Below the pieces are notes generated by a model that searched no databases, was not told where the DNA came from, and worked only from the letters and a program-made list of their open reading frames with translations. Shown here one piece after another: positions 10,612 to 19,691 of a DNA stretch of 64,000 nucleotides; within the stretch, counting starts at the first letter, position 1; the number at the start of each line of letters is the position of its first letter. The stretch lies in assembly GCF_050389805.1 (NCBI RefSeq), contig NZ_CP130945.1:1116001-1180000 (forward strand). Reading direction: 5' to 3'. A program made the position numbers and the translations under genes. Origin of the DNA: Bacillus_BD sp050389805. GTDB taxonomy: Bacteria > Bacillota > Bacilli > Bacillales > Cytobacillaceae.

Positions 10612-11689
10612 ATTACTTTCATTAACAAAGGATTTGGCAAAGCCGGCTGTTCCTTTTGGAGGTAAATATAGAATTATTGACTTTACACTAAGTAATTGTA
10701 CCAATTCAGGGATTGATACAGTAGGAGTTTTAACCCAATACCAGCCTCTAGTCTTAAATTCTTATATTGGAATTGGCAGCGCATGGGATTTGGATCGTTT
10801 AGATGGAGGAATTACGGTCCTTCCACCTTACAGTGCATCGGCAGAAGTTAAATGGTATACAGGTACGGCAAGCGCAGTCTATCAAAACTTGAATTACCTG
10901 GAAACTTATAATCCTGAATATGTGCTTATTTTATCGGGAGATCATATCTACAAGATGAACTATGAGGAAATGCTGGAGTACCATATTGAAAAAGGTGCGG
11001 ATGCTACGATTTCAGTTATTGAGGTTCCATGGCATGAAGCCAGTAGATTTGGGCTTATGTCCACAGACCCAGATTTGAGAATCATTCAGTTTGAGGAAAA
11101 GCCTAAAGAGCCCAAAAATAATTTGGCTTCGATGGGAATTTATATTTTTAAGTGGGAAACGTTACGAGAGTATTTAAAGAAGGATGCTGAAAACTTAAAT
11201 TCTACTCATGATTTTGGGAAAGATATTATTCCTCAATTTCTCCAAGATCAAAAAAAATTATTTGCTTATCCCTTTAAAGGATATTGGAAAGATGTCGGAA
11301 CAGTTAAAAGTTTATGGGAAGCGAACATGGACTTGTTGGACGAAAGTTGTGAGTTGGATTTATATGATTACGATTGGCAAATTTATTCGGTTAATCCAAA
11401 TCAAAAGCCACACTATATCTCTACAGAAGCAGAAGTACATGAATCACTTGTAAATGAAGGATGTACTATTGAAGGGTTTGTGAGTAAATCGGTCCTTTTC
11501 CAAGGGGTAACGGTCAAAAAGGGGGCTACACTTCGGGAAGTGGTTGTCATGCCAGATGCTATTGTTGGTGAAAATGTCTTTATCGAAAAAGCGATTATTC
11601 CCTCTCATATAACCATTCCCGATAATACCGTTATTAGACAAAATTCAACCGATGAAGTCATTTTAGTAACGGAAGATATGTTGAATTAA
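10559..11689 (+). CDS. glgC: Glucose-1-phosphate adenylyltransferase, catalytic subunit
   Basis: GlgC makes ADP-glucose from ATP and glucose-1-phosphate, the committing step of glycogen synthesis. The nucleotidyltransferase signature AGGKGSRL is at residues 12-19, with KPAVPFGGKYRIIDF following, and the metal-site LSGDHIYKM lies near residue 125. The C-terminal third has left-handed beta-helix hexapeptide repeats (SVLFQGVTV, AIVGENVFI). The ATG follows AGGAGAAAAAG inside the end of glgB, so the genes overlap by 53 nt and are probably translationally coupled. It likely forms a heteromer with GlgD. Confidence 0.96.
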   Translation: MIKKKCVAMLLAGGKGSRLLSLTKDLAKPAVPFGGKYRIIDFTLSNCTNSGIDTVGVLTQYQPLVLNSYIGIGSAWDLDRLDGGITVLPPYSASAEVKWYTGTASAVYQNLNYLETYNPEYVLILSGDHIYKMNYEEMLEYHIEKGADATISVIEVPWHEASRFGLMSTDPDLRIIQFEEKPKEPKNNLASMGIYIFKWETLREYLKKDAENLNSTHDFGKDIIPQFLQDQKKLFAYPFKGYWKDVGTVKSLWEANMDLLDESCELDLYDYDWQIYSVNPNQKPHYISTEAEVHESLVNEGCTIEGFVSKSVLFQGVTVKKGATLREVVVMPDAIVGENVFIEKAIIPSHITIPDNTVIRQNSTDEVILVTEDMLN

Positions 11690-11736
11690 ATATCAGAACA
11701 TTCCGGAAAGATGGTAAAGAGGGGGAGGATCTTTAT

Positions 11737-12762
11737 ATGATGAAAAAATTATTAGGAATCATTGATGCGACTACTCACTTTGTAGGGTTGCATGAACTAA
11801 CTTCACACCGCTCATTAGCAGCACTTCCATTAGGAGGGCGTTATCGTTTAATTGATTTTGTCTTGTCTTCCATGGTGAACTCAGGTATTCAAAGCGTAGC
11901 AATTTTTCCGAAATATCAATATCGCTCATTAATGGACCACTTAGAATCAGGAAAAAATTGGGGACTTAATCGTAAAAAGGATGGTCTATTTTTCTTTCCA
12001 TCTCCAAAATTAGATGTTCTGAGCAATGGGATTGGAGCCTTTGCAAGTTTTGCTGCTAATTTGGATTACTTTTATAAAAGTACACAAGAATATGCCATTA
12101 TTTCAAATAGTTATACCGTTTTAAATATTGATTTTCGACCTATTTTGGAGAGACATATCGATTGGGGTTGCGATATTACAGAAATTCAACAAAACGGTCA
12201 ATCACTCGATATGTATGTGATTAAAACAAGTTTGTTGATTACATTAATTGAATCACGAGAAAAAACGAGCTATACCTGCATGAAGGACGTTGTCAATGAA
12301 ATGTCCCCCTATACGATATGCACCTATGAATATTCCGGTATTACATTAAAGGTAGATTCTATTCAAAGCTACTATAATGCGTGTATGAAACTGCTTAGCC
12401 CACCGGTTTGGGAACAAATCTTTTTAGCAGAGAAGCCTATCTATACAAAGGTAAAGGATGAACCCCCAACTCGTTATTTAAGAGAATCTTCTGTCAAACA
12501 CTCGATGGTTGCCAATGGCTGTATTATTGATGGAACAGTAGAAAATAGTATCATTTTTAGAGGAGTAAAGATTGGAAAAAATGCTGTCATAAAAAACAGC
12601 ATTATTATGCAAAAGTGTACAATCGGTGAGAATTGTAACATTGATTCAGCGATTCTTGATAAAGATGTATTTGTTGAGCAAGGTACAACGGTAATTGGTA
12701 CAAGTAAAAATCCACTCGTTATTCAAAAAGGGACTGTACAAGGAGCGTTGATGAATTCGTGA
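11737..12762 (+). CDS. glgD: Glucose-1-phosphate adenylyltransferase, GlgD subunit
   Basis: This is a 341-residue GlgC paralogue. It keeps the overall fold (PLGGRYRLIDFVLSSMVNSG near residue 30 and C-terminal hexapeptide repeats such as IIDGTVENSIIFRGVKIG). The ATP-binding GGKGSRL motif is missing: the N-terminus reads LLGIIDATTHFVGLHELT. This is typical of GlgD, a non-catalytic or weakly active partner that raises GlgC activity in Bacillus-type enzymes. A strong GGGGGAGG precedes the ATG at 11737. The gene overlaps glgA by 4 nt. Confidence 0.94.
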   Translation: MMKKLLGIIDATTHFVGLHELTSHRSLAALPLGGRYRLIDFVLSSMVNSGIQSVAIFPKYQYRSLMDHLESGKNWGLNRKKDGLFFFPSPKLDVLSNGIGAFASFAANLDYFYKSTQEYAIISNSYTVLNIDFRPILERHIDWGCDITEIQQNGQSLDMYVIKTSLLITLIESREKTSYTCMKDVVNEMSPYTICTYEYSGITLKVDSIQSYYNACMKLLSPPVWEQIFLAEKPIYTKVKDEPPTRYLRESSVKHSMVANGCIIDGTVENSIIFRGVKIGKNAVIKNSIIMQKCTIGENCNIDSAILDKDVFVEQGTTVIGTSKNPLVIQKGTVQGALMNS

Positions 12763-14210
12763 AGATATTATTTGCTGTAAGTGAATGCGTACCATTCGTG
12801 AAATCAGGGGGACTTGCTGATGTTGCAGGTTCCTTGCCAAAAGAATTAAGGAAACTTGGTGCTGATATTAGAATCATGATGCCAAAATATAAAAGTATTC
12901 CCGAAGAGTTTCAAAAAGAAATGGAAAAAGTAGCCGAATTTACGGTTGAAGTAGGCTGGAGAAACCAGTATTGCGGGATAGAAGAGTATCGTTATGGGGA
13001 CGTTATTTATTATTTTGTTGATAATGAACGATATTTTCAACGTGAAAATCTTTATGGATATGATGATGATGGAGAAAGGTTTGCTTTCTTTAGTCAAGCA
13101 GTTTTAGAAAGCATTAGACACCTTTCTTTTTTTCCGGATATTATTCATTGTCATGATTGGCACACAGGGATGATCCCATTTTTATTAACAAGAAGATACC
13201 AGGATCAATCCCCGTACGCTTCAATAAAAACTGTTTTTACGATTCATAATCTTCAATTTCAAGGAATCATGCCGAAAGAAACAATACACGATTTTTTTAA
13301 TCTAGAAGAACGATATTTTAATATGGAAGAGCTTGAATTTTATGGAAATATTAATTTTATGAAGGCTGGGTTGGTCTCTGCTGATAAGATTACAACAGTA
13401 AGCCCTACATATATGGATGAAATTCAAACGGACTATTATGGTGAGAAGTTAAATGGCCTGTTAGTAAAAAGAAAAGTAGATCTTATTGGGATTTTAAATG
13501 GAATCGATGAATCGGTTTATCATCCCGAAAAAAGTACGTTGATTGTGCAAAACTACGGGATTGAAAACATCGAATTAAAGGAACTGAATAAGCGTCACAT
13601 CCAACGCCGTTTTGGTCTTCCTACTTTAGATGTTCCCTTAATCACAATGGTTACCCGATTAACAGATCAAAAGGGACTACAATTGGTGAAAAGGGTATTC
13701 CCTGAAATCATGGCGGAAAAGATTCAAATGATTGTACTAGGTACAGGTGACCCAGAATTCGAACAATTTTTCCGTGAAATGGAATTTCAATATGGTCATC
13801 AATTTAAAGCTTATATTGGTTTTAGTGAAGAAATAGCGCATCAACTTTATGCGGGAGCCGATCTATTTTTAATGCCTTCTAAGTTTGAACCATGTGGTCT
13901 CGGACAGCTAATCGCCTTAAAATATGGAACACTTCCAATTGTAAGAGAAACAGGTGGCTTAAACGACACCATCCAATCATATAATGAGAATACTTGTGAA
14001 GGGAATGGATTTAGTTTTTCGAACTTTAATGCTCATGACATGCTGTATACGATAAGAAGAGCGATCCAGTTTTATCATAAAAATGCGGTTTGGAGTCACT
14101 TAAAGGAAAATGCAATGAATATGAATTATAGTTGGTCTCAGTCTGCACGGAAATATCATCAGATTTATCGTGAACTTGTTTCAAGGAGTGAGGAATATGT
14201 TCTCAAGTAA
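12759..14210 (+). CDS. glgA: Glycogen synthase (ADP-glucose)
   Basis: GlgA is a GT5 enzyme that adds glucose from ADP-glucose to glycogen chain ends. The ADP-glucose-binding KSGGLADV is at residues 15-22, FTIHNLQFQG lies near 165, and the C-terminal domain carries PSKFEPCGLGQLIALKYG followed by RETGGL. The length, 483 residues, is usual. It begins with GTG in a GTGA overlap with the glgD stop, a classic coupling junction. It overlaps glgP by 14 nt. Confidence 0.96.
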   Translation: MKILFAVSECVPFVKSGGLADVAGSLPKELRKLGADIRIMMPKYKSIPEEFQKEMEKVAEFTVEVGWRNQYCGIEEYRYGDVIYYFVDNERYFQRENLYGYDDDGERFAFFSQAVLESIRHLSFFPDIIHCHDWHTGMIPFLLTRRYQDQSPYASIKTVFTIHNLQFQGIMPKETIHDFFNLEERYFNMEELEFYGNINFMKAGLVSADKITTVSPTYMDEIQTDYYGEKLNGLLVKRKVDLIGILNGIDESVYHPEKSTLIVQNYGIENIELKELNKRHIQRRFGLPTLDVPLITMVTRLTDQKGLQLVKRVFPEIMAEKIQMIVLGTGDPEFEQFFREMEFQYGHQFKAYIGFSEEIAHQLYAGADLFLMPSKFEPCGLGQLIALKYGTLPIVRETGGLNDTIQSYNENTCEGNGFSFSNFNAHDMLYTIRRAIQFYHKNAVWSHLKENAMNMNYSWSQSARKYHQIYRELVSRSEEYVLK

Positions 14211-16581
14211 AGAAGAGTTTAAAAAACAGTTTCTGCAAAGACTCGAGATGATGTGTGGAAAGAGTTTTGCAGAGAGTTCAAAAGATGATCAATTCGATAC
14301 TTTAGGACATATGATTAGAGAGCATGTTAGTAAAAATTGGATTAGTACGAATGAGCGCTATCGCTCCAAAAATGGAAAGCAAGTCTATTATCTATCGATT
14401 GAATTTTTGCTAGGTCGATTACTTCGGAGCAACTTGATGAACCTTGGAATTGATAAGTTGGTTGATGAAGGGTTAAGGGAATTAGGCATTAACTTAAATG
14501 AAATTGAAGAAATTGAATCAGATGCTGGATTAGGAAACGGTGGATTAGGACGCTTAGCGGCCTGTTTTCTTGACTCATTAGCATCTTCGGGTCTACCAGG
14601 GCATGGGTTCGGAATCCGTTATAAGCATGGACTATTTGAGCAAAAAATTGTAGAGGGCTATCAAGTAGAACTTCCTGAATTATGGCTTCGACATGGTCAG
14701 GTCTGGGAGGTTCGCAAAGCAGATTTATCCGTGGAAGTTCCCTTTTGGGGAAAAATTAAGTCATTTGAAGAAAACGGGAGGCTTCAATTCCTTCATGAGG
14801 ATGCTGAAAGGATCACAGCAGTCCCTTATGATGTCCCTGTGATTGGCTATTATAACGATACCGTGAATACTTTAAGGTTATGGAATGCGGAACCATCACC
14901 ATTCCCAATCCATCGAAATGTGATGAAATATAAGCGTAATACCGAGATGGTATCCGAATTTTTGTACCCTGATGATACAAATGATGAAGGAAAAATTCTC
15001 CGTCTGAAACAGCAGTATTTTTTAGTATCTGCGAGTATTTGTTCAATTGTAAGAAGTTATATGAAAAGTCACAGAAATTTAAAGCAATTTCATCATCATG
15101 TTTGTATTCATATTAATGATACCCATCCGGTTCTGGCGATTCCTGAATTAATGCGAATTTTGATGGATGAAGGAGGACTTGGCTGGGAGGACGCCTGGGA
15201 AGTGACAACGGCTTCCATTTCCTATACCAATCATACAACCCTCTCAGAAGCTTTAGAGAAATGGCCTGTTCGAATTTTTCAGCCATTATTACCGAGAATT
15301 TATATGATTGTTCATGAAATCAACGAGCGTTTTTGTAAGCAGTTGTGGGAAAAGTATCCAGGAGACTGGCAGCGAATTGAGCAAATGGCGATTATTGCTC
15401 ATGATCAAGTAAAAATGGCTCATCTTGCCCTCGTTGGAAGTTTTAGTGTAAATGGTGTAGCGGCTCTTCATACAGAGATCTTAAAAAATCGAGAAATGAA
15501 TGATTTTTATCAAATATTTCCAGAAAAATTCAATAATAAAACAAACGGGATTACCCACCGACGCTGGCTGCTAAAGTCAAATCAAGATTTAGCATCTTTA
15601 ATAACGGAGGGGATAGGTTCTGAATGGATCAGACAGCCTTTAAAGTTACAGGAGTTACTTCGATATCGAGATGATTCCGCATTCTTAGAAAGACTGAAGA
15701 CAATAAAACAACAAAATAAATTGAAATTAGCGAAACGGATTAGAGAACAAACGGGAATCCAGATTGACCCACTAAGTATTTTTGATGTTCAAGTAAAGAG
15801 ATTACATGCATATAAACGTCAGCTGTTAAATGTATTACATATTATCCATTTATATAACTGTTTAAAGGATGAACCTAATGTACATATCTATCCCCGTACA
15901 TTTATATTTGGAGCTAAAGCATCGCCAGGCTACTATTATGCAAAAAAAATCATTAAATTGATTAATACAGTTGCCGAAAAAGTGAATAAAGATCCTGAAG
16001 TAAATAAAAAATTAAAAGTCATTTTCCTTGAAAATTATCGAGTTTCTTTAGCAGAAGAAATCTTCCCTGCAGCAGATGTAAGTGAGCAAATTTCCACCGC
16101 CAGCAAAGAAGCCTCTGGTACAGGAAATATGAAATTTATGATGAATGGTGCGATCACAATCGGAACATTAGATGGGGCTAATGTTGAAATTAAAGAGCTC
16201 GTCGGAGATGACAATATCTTTATTTTCGGTTTAAAAGCTGATGAAGTATTAAACTATCAGGGATATCGTTCATTGGAATACTATCATTTTGATAAACGAA
16301 TACGCAAAGTTTTAGAAGGGTTGATTAGTGGCTTTTTTCCTAATATAGATGATGAATTTGAAGCGATTTACGATTCTCTGTTAATGGAAAATGACCAATA
16401 TTTTGTCCTGCGTGATTTTGATTCTTATGTTAGCGCACAAAAAAAAGTAACTTACACCTATACAAACCAAGAACAATGGCTAAAAATGAGTCTTACTAAT
16501 ATTGCCCAATCCGGACACTTCTCAAGTGACCGCACAATCAATGAATACGCAACAGACATTTGGGGAATAGATTCCAAATAA
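14197..16581 (+). CDS. glgP: Glycogen phosphorylase
   Basis: GlgP (GT35) releases glucose-1-phosphate from glycogen chain ends using pyridoxal phosphate. The PLP-lysine is Lys646 in EASGTGNMKFMMNGA. Earlier landmarks are VYYLSIEFLLGR near residue 60 and DAGLGNGGLGRLAACFLDS near 110. I start at ATG 14197, with AAGGAG 8 nt upstream, rather than at an upstream ATG inside glgA without a binding site; this gives 794 residues. Its presence at the end of the synthesis operon fits build-up and later use of glycogen during sporulation. Confidence 0.96.
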   Translation: MFSSKEEFKKQFLQRLEMMCGKSFAESSKDDQFDTLGHMIREHVSKNWISTNERYRSKNGKQVYYLSIEFLLGRLLRSNLMNLGIDKLVDEGLRELGINLNEIEEIESDAGLGNGGLGRLAACFLDSLASSGLPGHGFGIRYKHGLFEQKIVEGYQVELPELWLRHGQVWEVRKADLSVEVPFWGKIKSFEENGRLQFLHEDAERITAVPYDVPVIGYYNDTVNTLRLWNAEPSPFPIHRNVMKYKRNTEMVSEFLYPDDTNDEGKILRLKQQYFLVSASICSIVRSYMKSHRNLKQFHHHVCIHINDTHPVLAIPELMRILMDEGGLGWEDAWEVTTASISYTNHTTLSEALEKWPVRIFQPLLPRIYMIVHEINERFCKQLWEKYPGDWQRIEQMAIIAHDQVKMAHLALVGSFSVNGVAALHTEILKNREMNDFYQIFPEKFNNKTNGITHRRWLLKSNQDLASLITEGIGSEWIRQPLKLQELLRYRDDSAFLERLKTIKQQNKLKLAKRIREQTGIQIDPLSIFDVQVKRLHAYKRQLLNVLHIIHLYNCLKDEPNVHIYPRTFIFGAKASPGYYYAKKIIKLINTVAEKVNKDPEVNKKLKVIFLENYRVSLAEEIFPAADVSEQISTASKEASGTGNMKFMMNGAITIGTLDGANVEIKELVGDDNIFIFGLKADEVLNYQGYRSLEYYHFDKRIRKVLEGLISGFFPNIDDEFEAIYDSLLMENDQYFVLRDFDSYVSAQKKVTYTYTNQEQWLKMSLTNIAQSGHFSSDRTINEYATDIWGIDSK

Positions 16582-16612
16582 TGGAAGGTGCCTGGCACCT
16601 TCCATTATTTGG
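16574..16612. terminator. 39-bp near-perfect palindrome at the end of glgP
   Basis: Two 19-bp arms (16574-16592 and 16594-16612) are perfect inverted complements around a single T, and the left arm contains the glgP stop codon. The core GGTGCCTGGCACC resembles intergenic palindromes I recall from other Bacillus genomes. It lies between the convergent glgP and yteA-like genes and could end transcription both ways, although the T tract is weak. Confidence 0.6.
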
Positions 16613-16619
16613 ATTGCTT

Positions 16620-17369
16620 TTATTTGTCTTCTTCGTAACCATCTGTTTGGTGGTAAGGAACATCTCCCCAAAGAGTTTCTAGACCTTCGTTGTCTAACAT
16701 TTCTTCGTAGGCTTCATGCTTCTTTGAATAGTAAACCGTTCTTTCATTCCCAGTAATGTCAGTTGCGAGAAAGGTTTCAATATCTTCTGTAAAGCCTTCG
16801 TCATCATGTCCAATGTTATAAAGGCTGTTGTAATCTTCATAATCGCCTTTTAAATCTGAAGGGGTTTCGGAAGTACCATATCGTGCTACTTCTTGGAAAC
16901 TGTCTTCATTATCAATGACTTCACGAAATTGATGGTGCTGAAAATGGTTTCCATGGGCAAATTCAAGAACATCTTCTTCAACTGGTCGGTCACTTGGAAC
17001 ATTCTGTTCATTGGTATGTTTGACACAATAAAGGGTAGCTGGAACTACTTCCAAACGTTCAAATGGAATATCTACCCCACAAACTTTACATTTACCATAT
17101 GTTCCTTCGTCCATCGCTCGTAATGCTTCATTTACTTTATCTAATTCTGTATCTGCGTGTTCCTCTAAAGCAAAATCCTTTTCACGATCGTACAGCTCAG
17201 TCCCCATATCCGCGGGATGGTTGTCATAGGCTGATAACTCACCGACTGTGTTTCGATGATTACGCCCCTCAAGGCTGCTCTCTTTATTTCCTTCTAATTG
17301 TCCATTAAGTTCTTTTTTGTCATCTAATAATAATTGTTTTAATTGATTTAACTGTTGATTTGTCAGCAT
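16620..17369 (-). CDS. yteA: YteA-like protein with DksA/TraR zinc finger
   Basis: This matches the Bacillus YteA family: a long acidic protein with an N-terminal coiled-coil-like segment (about 1-60) and a DksA/TraR-type finger near residues 103-128. The finger reads CKVCG, then IPFERLEVVPATLYCVKH, so the fourth ligand position is His rather than Cys (CxxC...CxxH). Start is ATG 17369 after GGGGGA; an upstream in-frame ATG lacks a site. The C-terminal half is acidic and family-specific. YteA is linked to sporulation in annotations, but its molecular role is not established. Convergent with glgP. Confidence 0.8.
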   Translation of the reverse strand: MLTNQQLNQLKQLLLDDKKELNGQLEGNKESSLEGRNHRNTVGELSAYDNHPADMGTELYDREKDFALEEHADTELDKVNEALRAMDEGTYGKCKVCGVDIPFERLEVVPATLYCVKHTNEQNVPSDRPVEEDVLEFAHGNHFQHHQFREVIDNEDSFQEVARYGTSETPSDLKGDYEDYNSLYNIGHDDEGFTEDIETFLATDITGNERTVYYSKKHEAYEEMLDNEGLETLWGDVPYHQTDGYEEDK

Positions 17370-17597
17370 GTTTATTCCCCCATCATAAATCATCATTGCC
17401 TTTAGTATGAGCGATAAAGGGACAAAACATGATTTTTTATTGTCTATTGCAGAAAATAAAAAAGCTTCTGCTTAAGAAAACCCCCACTGATAGAGGTTTC
17501 ACTTTATAGATTGTGAAATGATGTTCTTAAACTAACGCAGAATAGTTCAATAAGAATGTTATAATAATTTCATTGCGTACTATTAGAGGTGATTAGT

Positions 17598-18122
17598 TTG
17601 AAGATTAAAAAAGCAAGTGAAGAAGATATAAAAGTCGTAGCAAAAGTTTATGTTGATAGTTGGAGGACTACTTATCACGGTTTGGTACCAGACGATTATT
17701 TGGACAGATTATCGTATGAAGAGGCCGAACAAAGGTGGCTTCACTTTTTAATTAATGAAAATGAACCCTTTATCTATATCGCAATTAATAATGCAGGAAA
17801 AATTATAGGTTTTGCATCAGGCAAAAGTATTAATGACAAAAATTTTGATGGAGAATTATACTCCCTTTATCTGTTGCAGGAATGTAGGGGATTAGGTGTA
17901 GGAAGACAACTGGTTTCAGCTATTGCTAAGCATTTTAGAGAAAATGGCATTGCTTCTATGCTGGTATGGGTAATGGAACAAAATAAAACTGGGGTTGGTT
18001 TCTATGAACGTATGGGAGGAAAGGAATATCTTCGTAGGAAGAGTGAGTTTGGAGGTATGGTAGTAGATGATGTTGCTTATGGCTGGAAAGATGTCTCAGT
18101 ATTATGTATGGAAGAAGAATAA
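17598..18122 (+). CDS. GNAT family N-acetyltransferase
   Basis: This is a 174-residue GNAT acetyltransferase. The acetyl-CoA loop motif is CRGLGVGRQLV, preceded by LYSLYLLQE and followed by MLVWVMEQNKTGVGFYERMGG, the usual order of motifs A and B. I start it at TTG 17598 because AGAGGTGA covers the GTG 9 nt upstream. Similar Bacillus proteins act on small molecules, peptides or antibiotics; the substrate cannot be told from sequence. It appears to be a single-gene unit followed by hairpins. Confidence 0.85.
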   Translation: MKIKKASEEDIKVVAKVYVDSWRTTYHGLVPDDYLDRLSYEEAEQRWLHFLINENEPFIYIAINNAGKIIGFASGKSINDKNFDGELYSLYLLQECRGLGVGRQLVSAIAKHFRENGIASMLVWVMEQNKTGVGFYERMGGKEYLRRKSEFGGMVVDDVAYGWKDVSVLCMEEE

Positions 18123-18130
18123 AGCTATAC

Positions 18131-18163
18131 CTAATTGAACTAGAGCAATTTTAGTTCAATTAG
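18131..18163. repeat. Inverted repeat after the GNAT gene
   Basis: CTAATTGAACT and AGTTCAATTAG are perfect 11-bp arms around an 11-nt gap. There is no T tract. It lies just before the stronger terminator and may stabilise the 3' end. Confidence 0.5.
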
Positions 18164-18184
18164 GTTGGTAAATATAACACCAAA

Positions 18185-18213
18185 AAAACGCTCAGAAAAA
18201 ATCTGAGCGTTTT
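18185..18213. terminator. Bidirectional terminator between the GNAT gene and menA
   Basis: AAAACGCTCAGA and TCTGAGCGTTTT form a perfect 12-bp stem with an A5 loop. The A and T runs on either side suit termination in both directions. Confidence 0.85.
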
Positions 18214-18273
18214 AACTTGTCATTCATTTTTTCTTCCCATCAACCGAACCTATTATGATAAGAGAGAAGTTAT

Positions 18274-19212
18274 TTAAATAATCGTCCCTATAAATAGACC
18301 AATTGATAATAGAAGTCCGAAAAAGGTATTGGTTTGAGAAGTTGCTTTCATGGCAGGCATCATATGGATAGGTGCTTGGGCATAATTTTGCAGGAATCCT
18401 TTTACTGCAGTAAGAGCCTTTGGAATACTTAATACAACGAGTAAAATCCAAGGGGAAATGATGCCAAAACCAACTAAACTGAATACCCAAATGTACGAAA
18501 TTGCAAGTGAGCTAGCTAAGAACAAAACAGCTTTCTTTTTCCCAAGTAAAATCGCAAGTGTACGTCGTCCATTTTCTTTATCCCCATCTAGATCGCGAAT
18601 ATTATTAGACAAGTTGATGCTTCCAACTAAAATCATAATCGGTGTTGAAATTAAAATACTTTCTAATGTAACGGTTCCAGTTTGGATAAAGAAGGAAATT
18701 AATACAATTCCCATTCCCATGACAAAGCCTGATGCAAGCTCTCCAAATGGTGTATAAGCAATTGGTATCGGTCCGCCTGTATATAGATATCCGATTAGCA
18801 TACATGCCAGACCTATTAAAGCCAGCGTCCAACTACTATTCATACAAATATAAACTCCAATTAATAAAGAAATGCCATATAAACTTAGAGCAAGATTCAT
18901 AATGGTTTTAGGTCGGATTCCGTCACGGACGATACCGCCGCCAATTCCAACAGAACCTTCGTGATCCAAGCCTCTTTTATAATCGTAATACTCATTAAAT
19001 AAGTTAGTTGCAATTTGGATCAAAATACTTGCTACTAACATCATAAAAAATAATAGTGAATTTACTTCAGTTCCATAATTCACCGCAATAACAGTACCAA
19101 GGATCACTGGAACAAAAGATGCGGTAAGTGTATGTGGGCGAGTTAATCTCCACCAAACACGCCAATTTTTTTGTTCTTTAAGTGAGGAATGATTATTTAT
19201 TTGTGTCTGCAT
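18274..19212 (-). CDS. menA: 1,4-dihydroxy-2-naphthoate polyprenyltransferase
   Basis: MenA joins the polyprenyl tail to 1,4-dihydroxy-2-naphthoate in the membrane, making demethylmenaquinone. It is a UbiA-superfamily protein of 312 residues with about eight or nine hydrophobic helices. The first Asp-rich motif NEYYDYKRGLDHEGSVG lies near residue 73 and the second, around NIRDLDGDKENGRRTLAILLG, near residue 205. It is divergent from menF across a gap of 479 bp, so menaquinone genes sit on both sides of this promoter region. Confidence 0.95.
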   Translation of the reverse strand: MQTQINNHSSLKEQKNWRVWWRLTRPHTLTASFVPVILGTVIAVNYGTEVNSLLFFMMLVASILIQIATNLFNEYYDYKRGLDHEGSVGIGGGIVRDGIRPKTIMNLALSLYGISLLIGVYICMNSSWTLALIGLACMLIGYLYTGGPIPIAYTPFGELASGFVMGMGIVLISFFIQTGTVTLESILISTPIMILVGSINLSNNIRDLDGDKENGRRTLAILLGKKKAVLFLASSLAISYIWVFSLVGFGIISPWILLVVLSIPKALTAVKGFLQNYAQAPIHMMPAMKATSQTNTFFGLLLSIGLFIGTII

Positions 19213-19570
19213 ATTTATTTCCCTCGTTTCCCCTTCATCTACATCTGGAGTCAGAACCGTTGTCCCGATCTGGCTAACAGTTCACTATTAATAGAGAACA
19301 AACTCTATTTTAGCAAGTTTACCAAGTTTCACTTTATCAGAATAATCTTAAGTTTGAACATTTCGTTACAATTAGTTTATGAAAATATCTTGTTACTGTC
19401 AATGAATATGAACGATAGAGTTTATTTATGAATAGTATCATAAAGTCTTTTATCTATTGAAAAACTAATGCTTTATGTGAATCTGTAAAATATTATATTA
19501 AAATAGTAAATAAAACCAATTCGAACAAGTATTCATTTGATTTTAGCCATTTAATATCTAATTGTGATAA

Positions 19571-19599
19571 TAGTCATTTAAGGTTGATTATGATATGAT
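19571..19599 (+). promoter_or_regulatory. Possible promoter of the men operon
   Basis: Within the gene-free stretch 19213-19691, TATGAT (19594-19599) is preceded by TGA, an extended -10, with TAGTCA 17 bp upstream as a weak -35. It would start a leader of about 85 nt before menF. The rest of this stretch is AT-rich, and I see no riboswitch or strong hairpin in it. Confidence 0.35.
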
Positions 19600-19691
19600 T
19601 AGGTAGTAAAAATAGCTATATTTTAGTAAAACAATGAGTTAAGACTTTCACAACATGGTATCGAAAAACGATAGCTAATGGAGGTGGTTTT

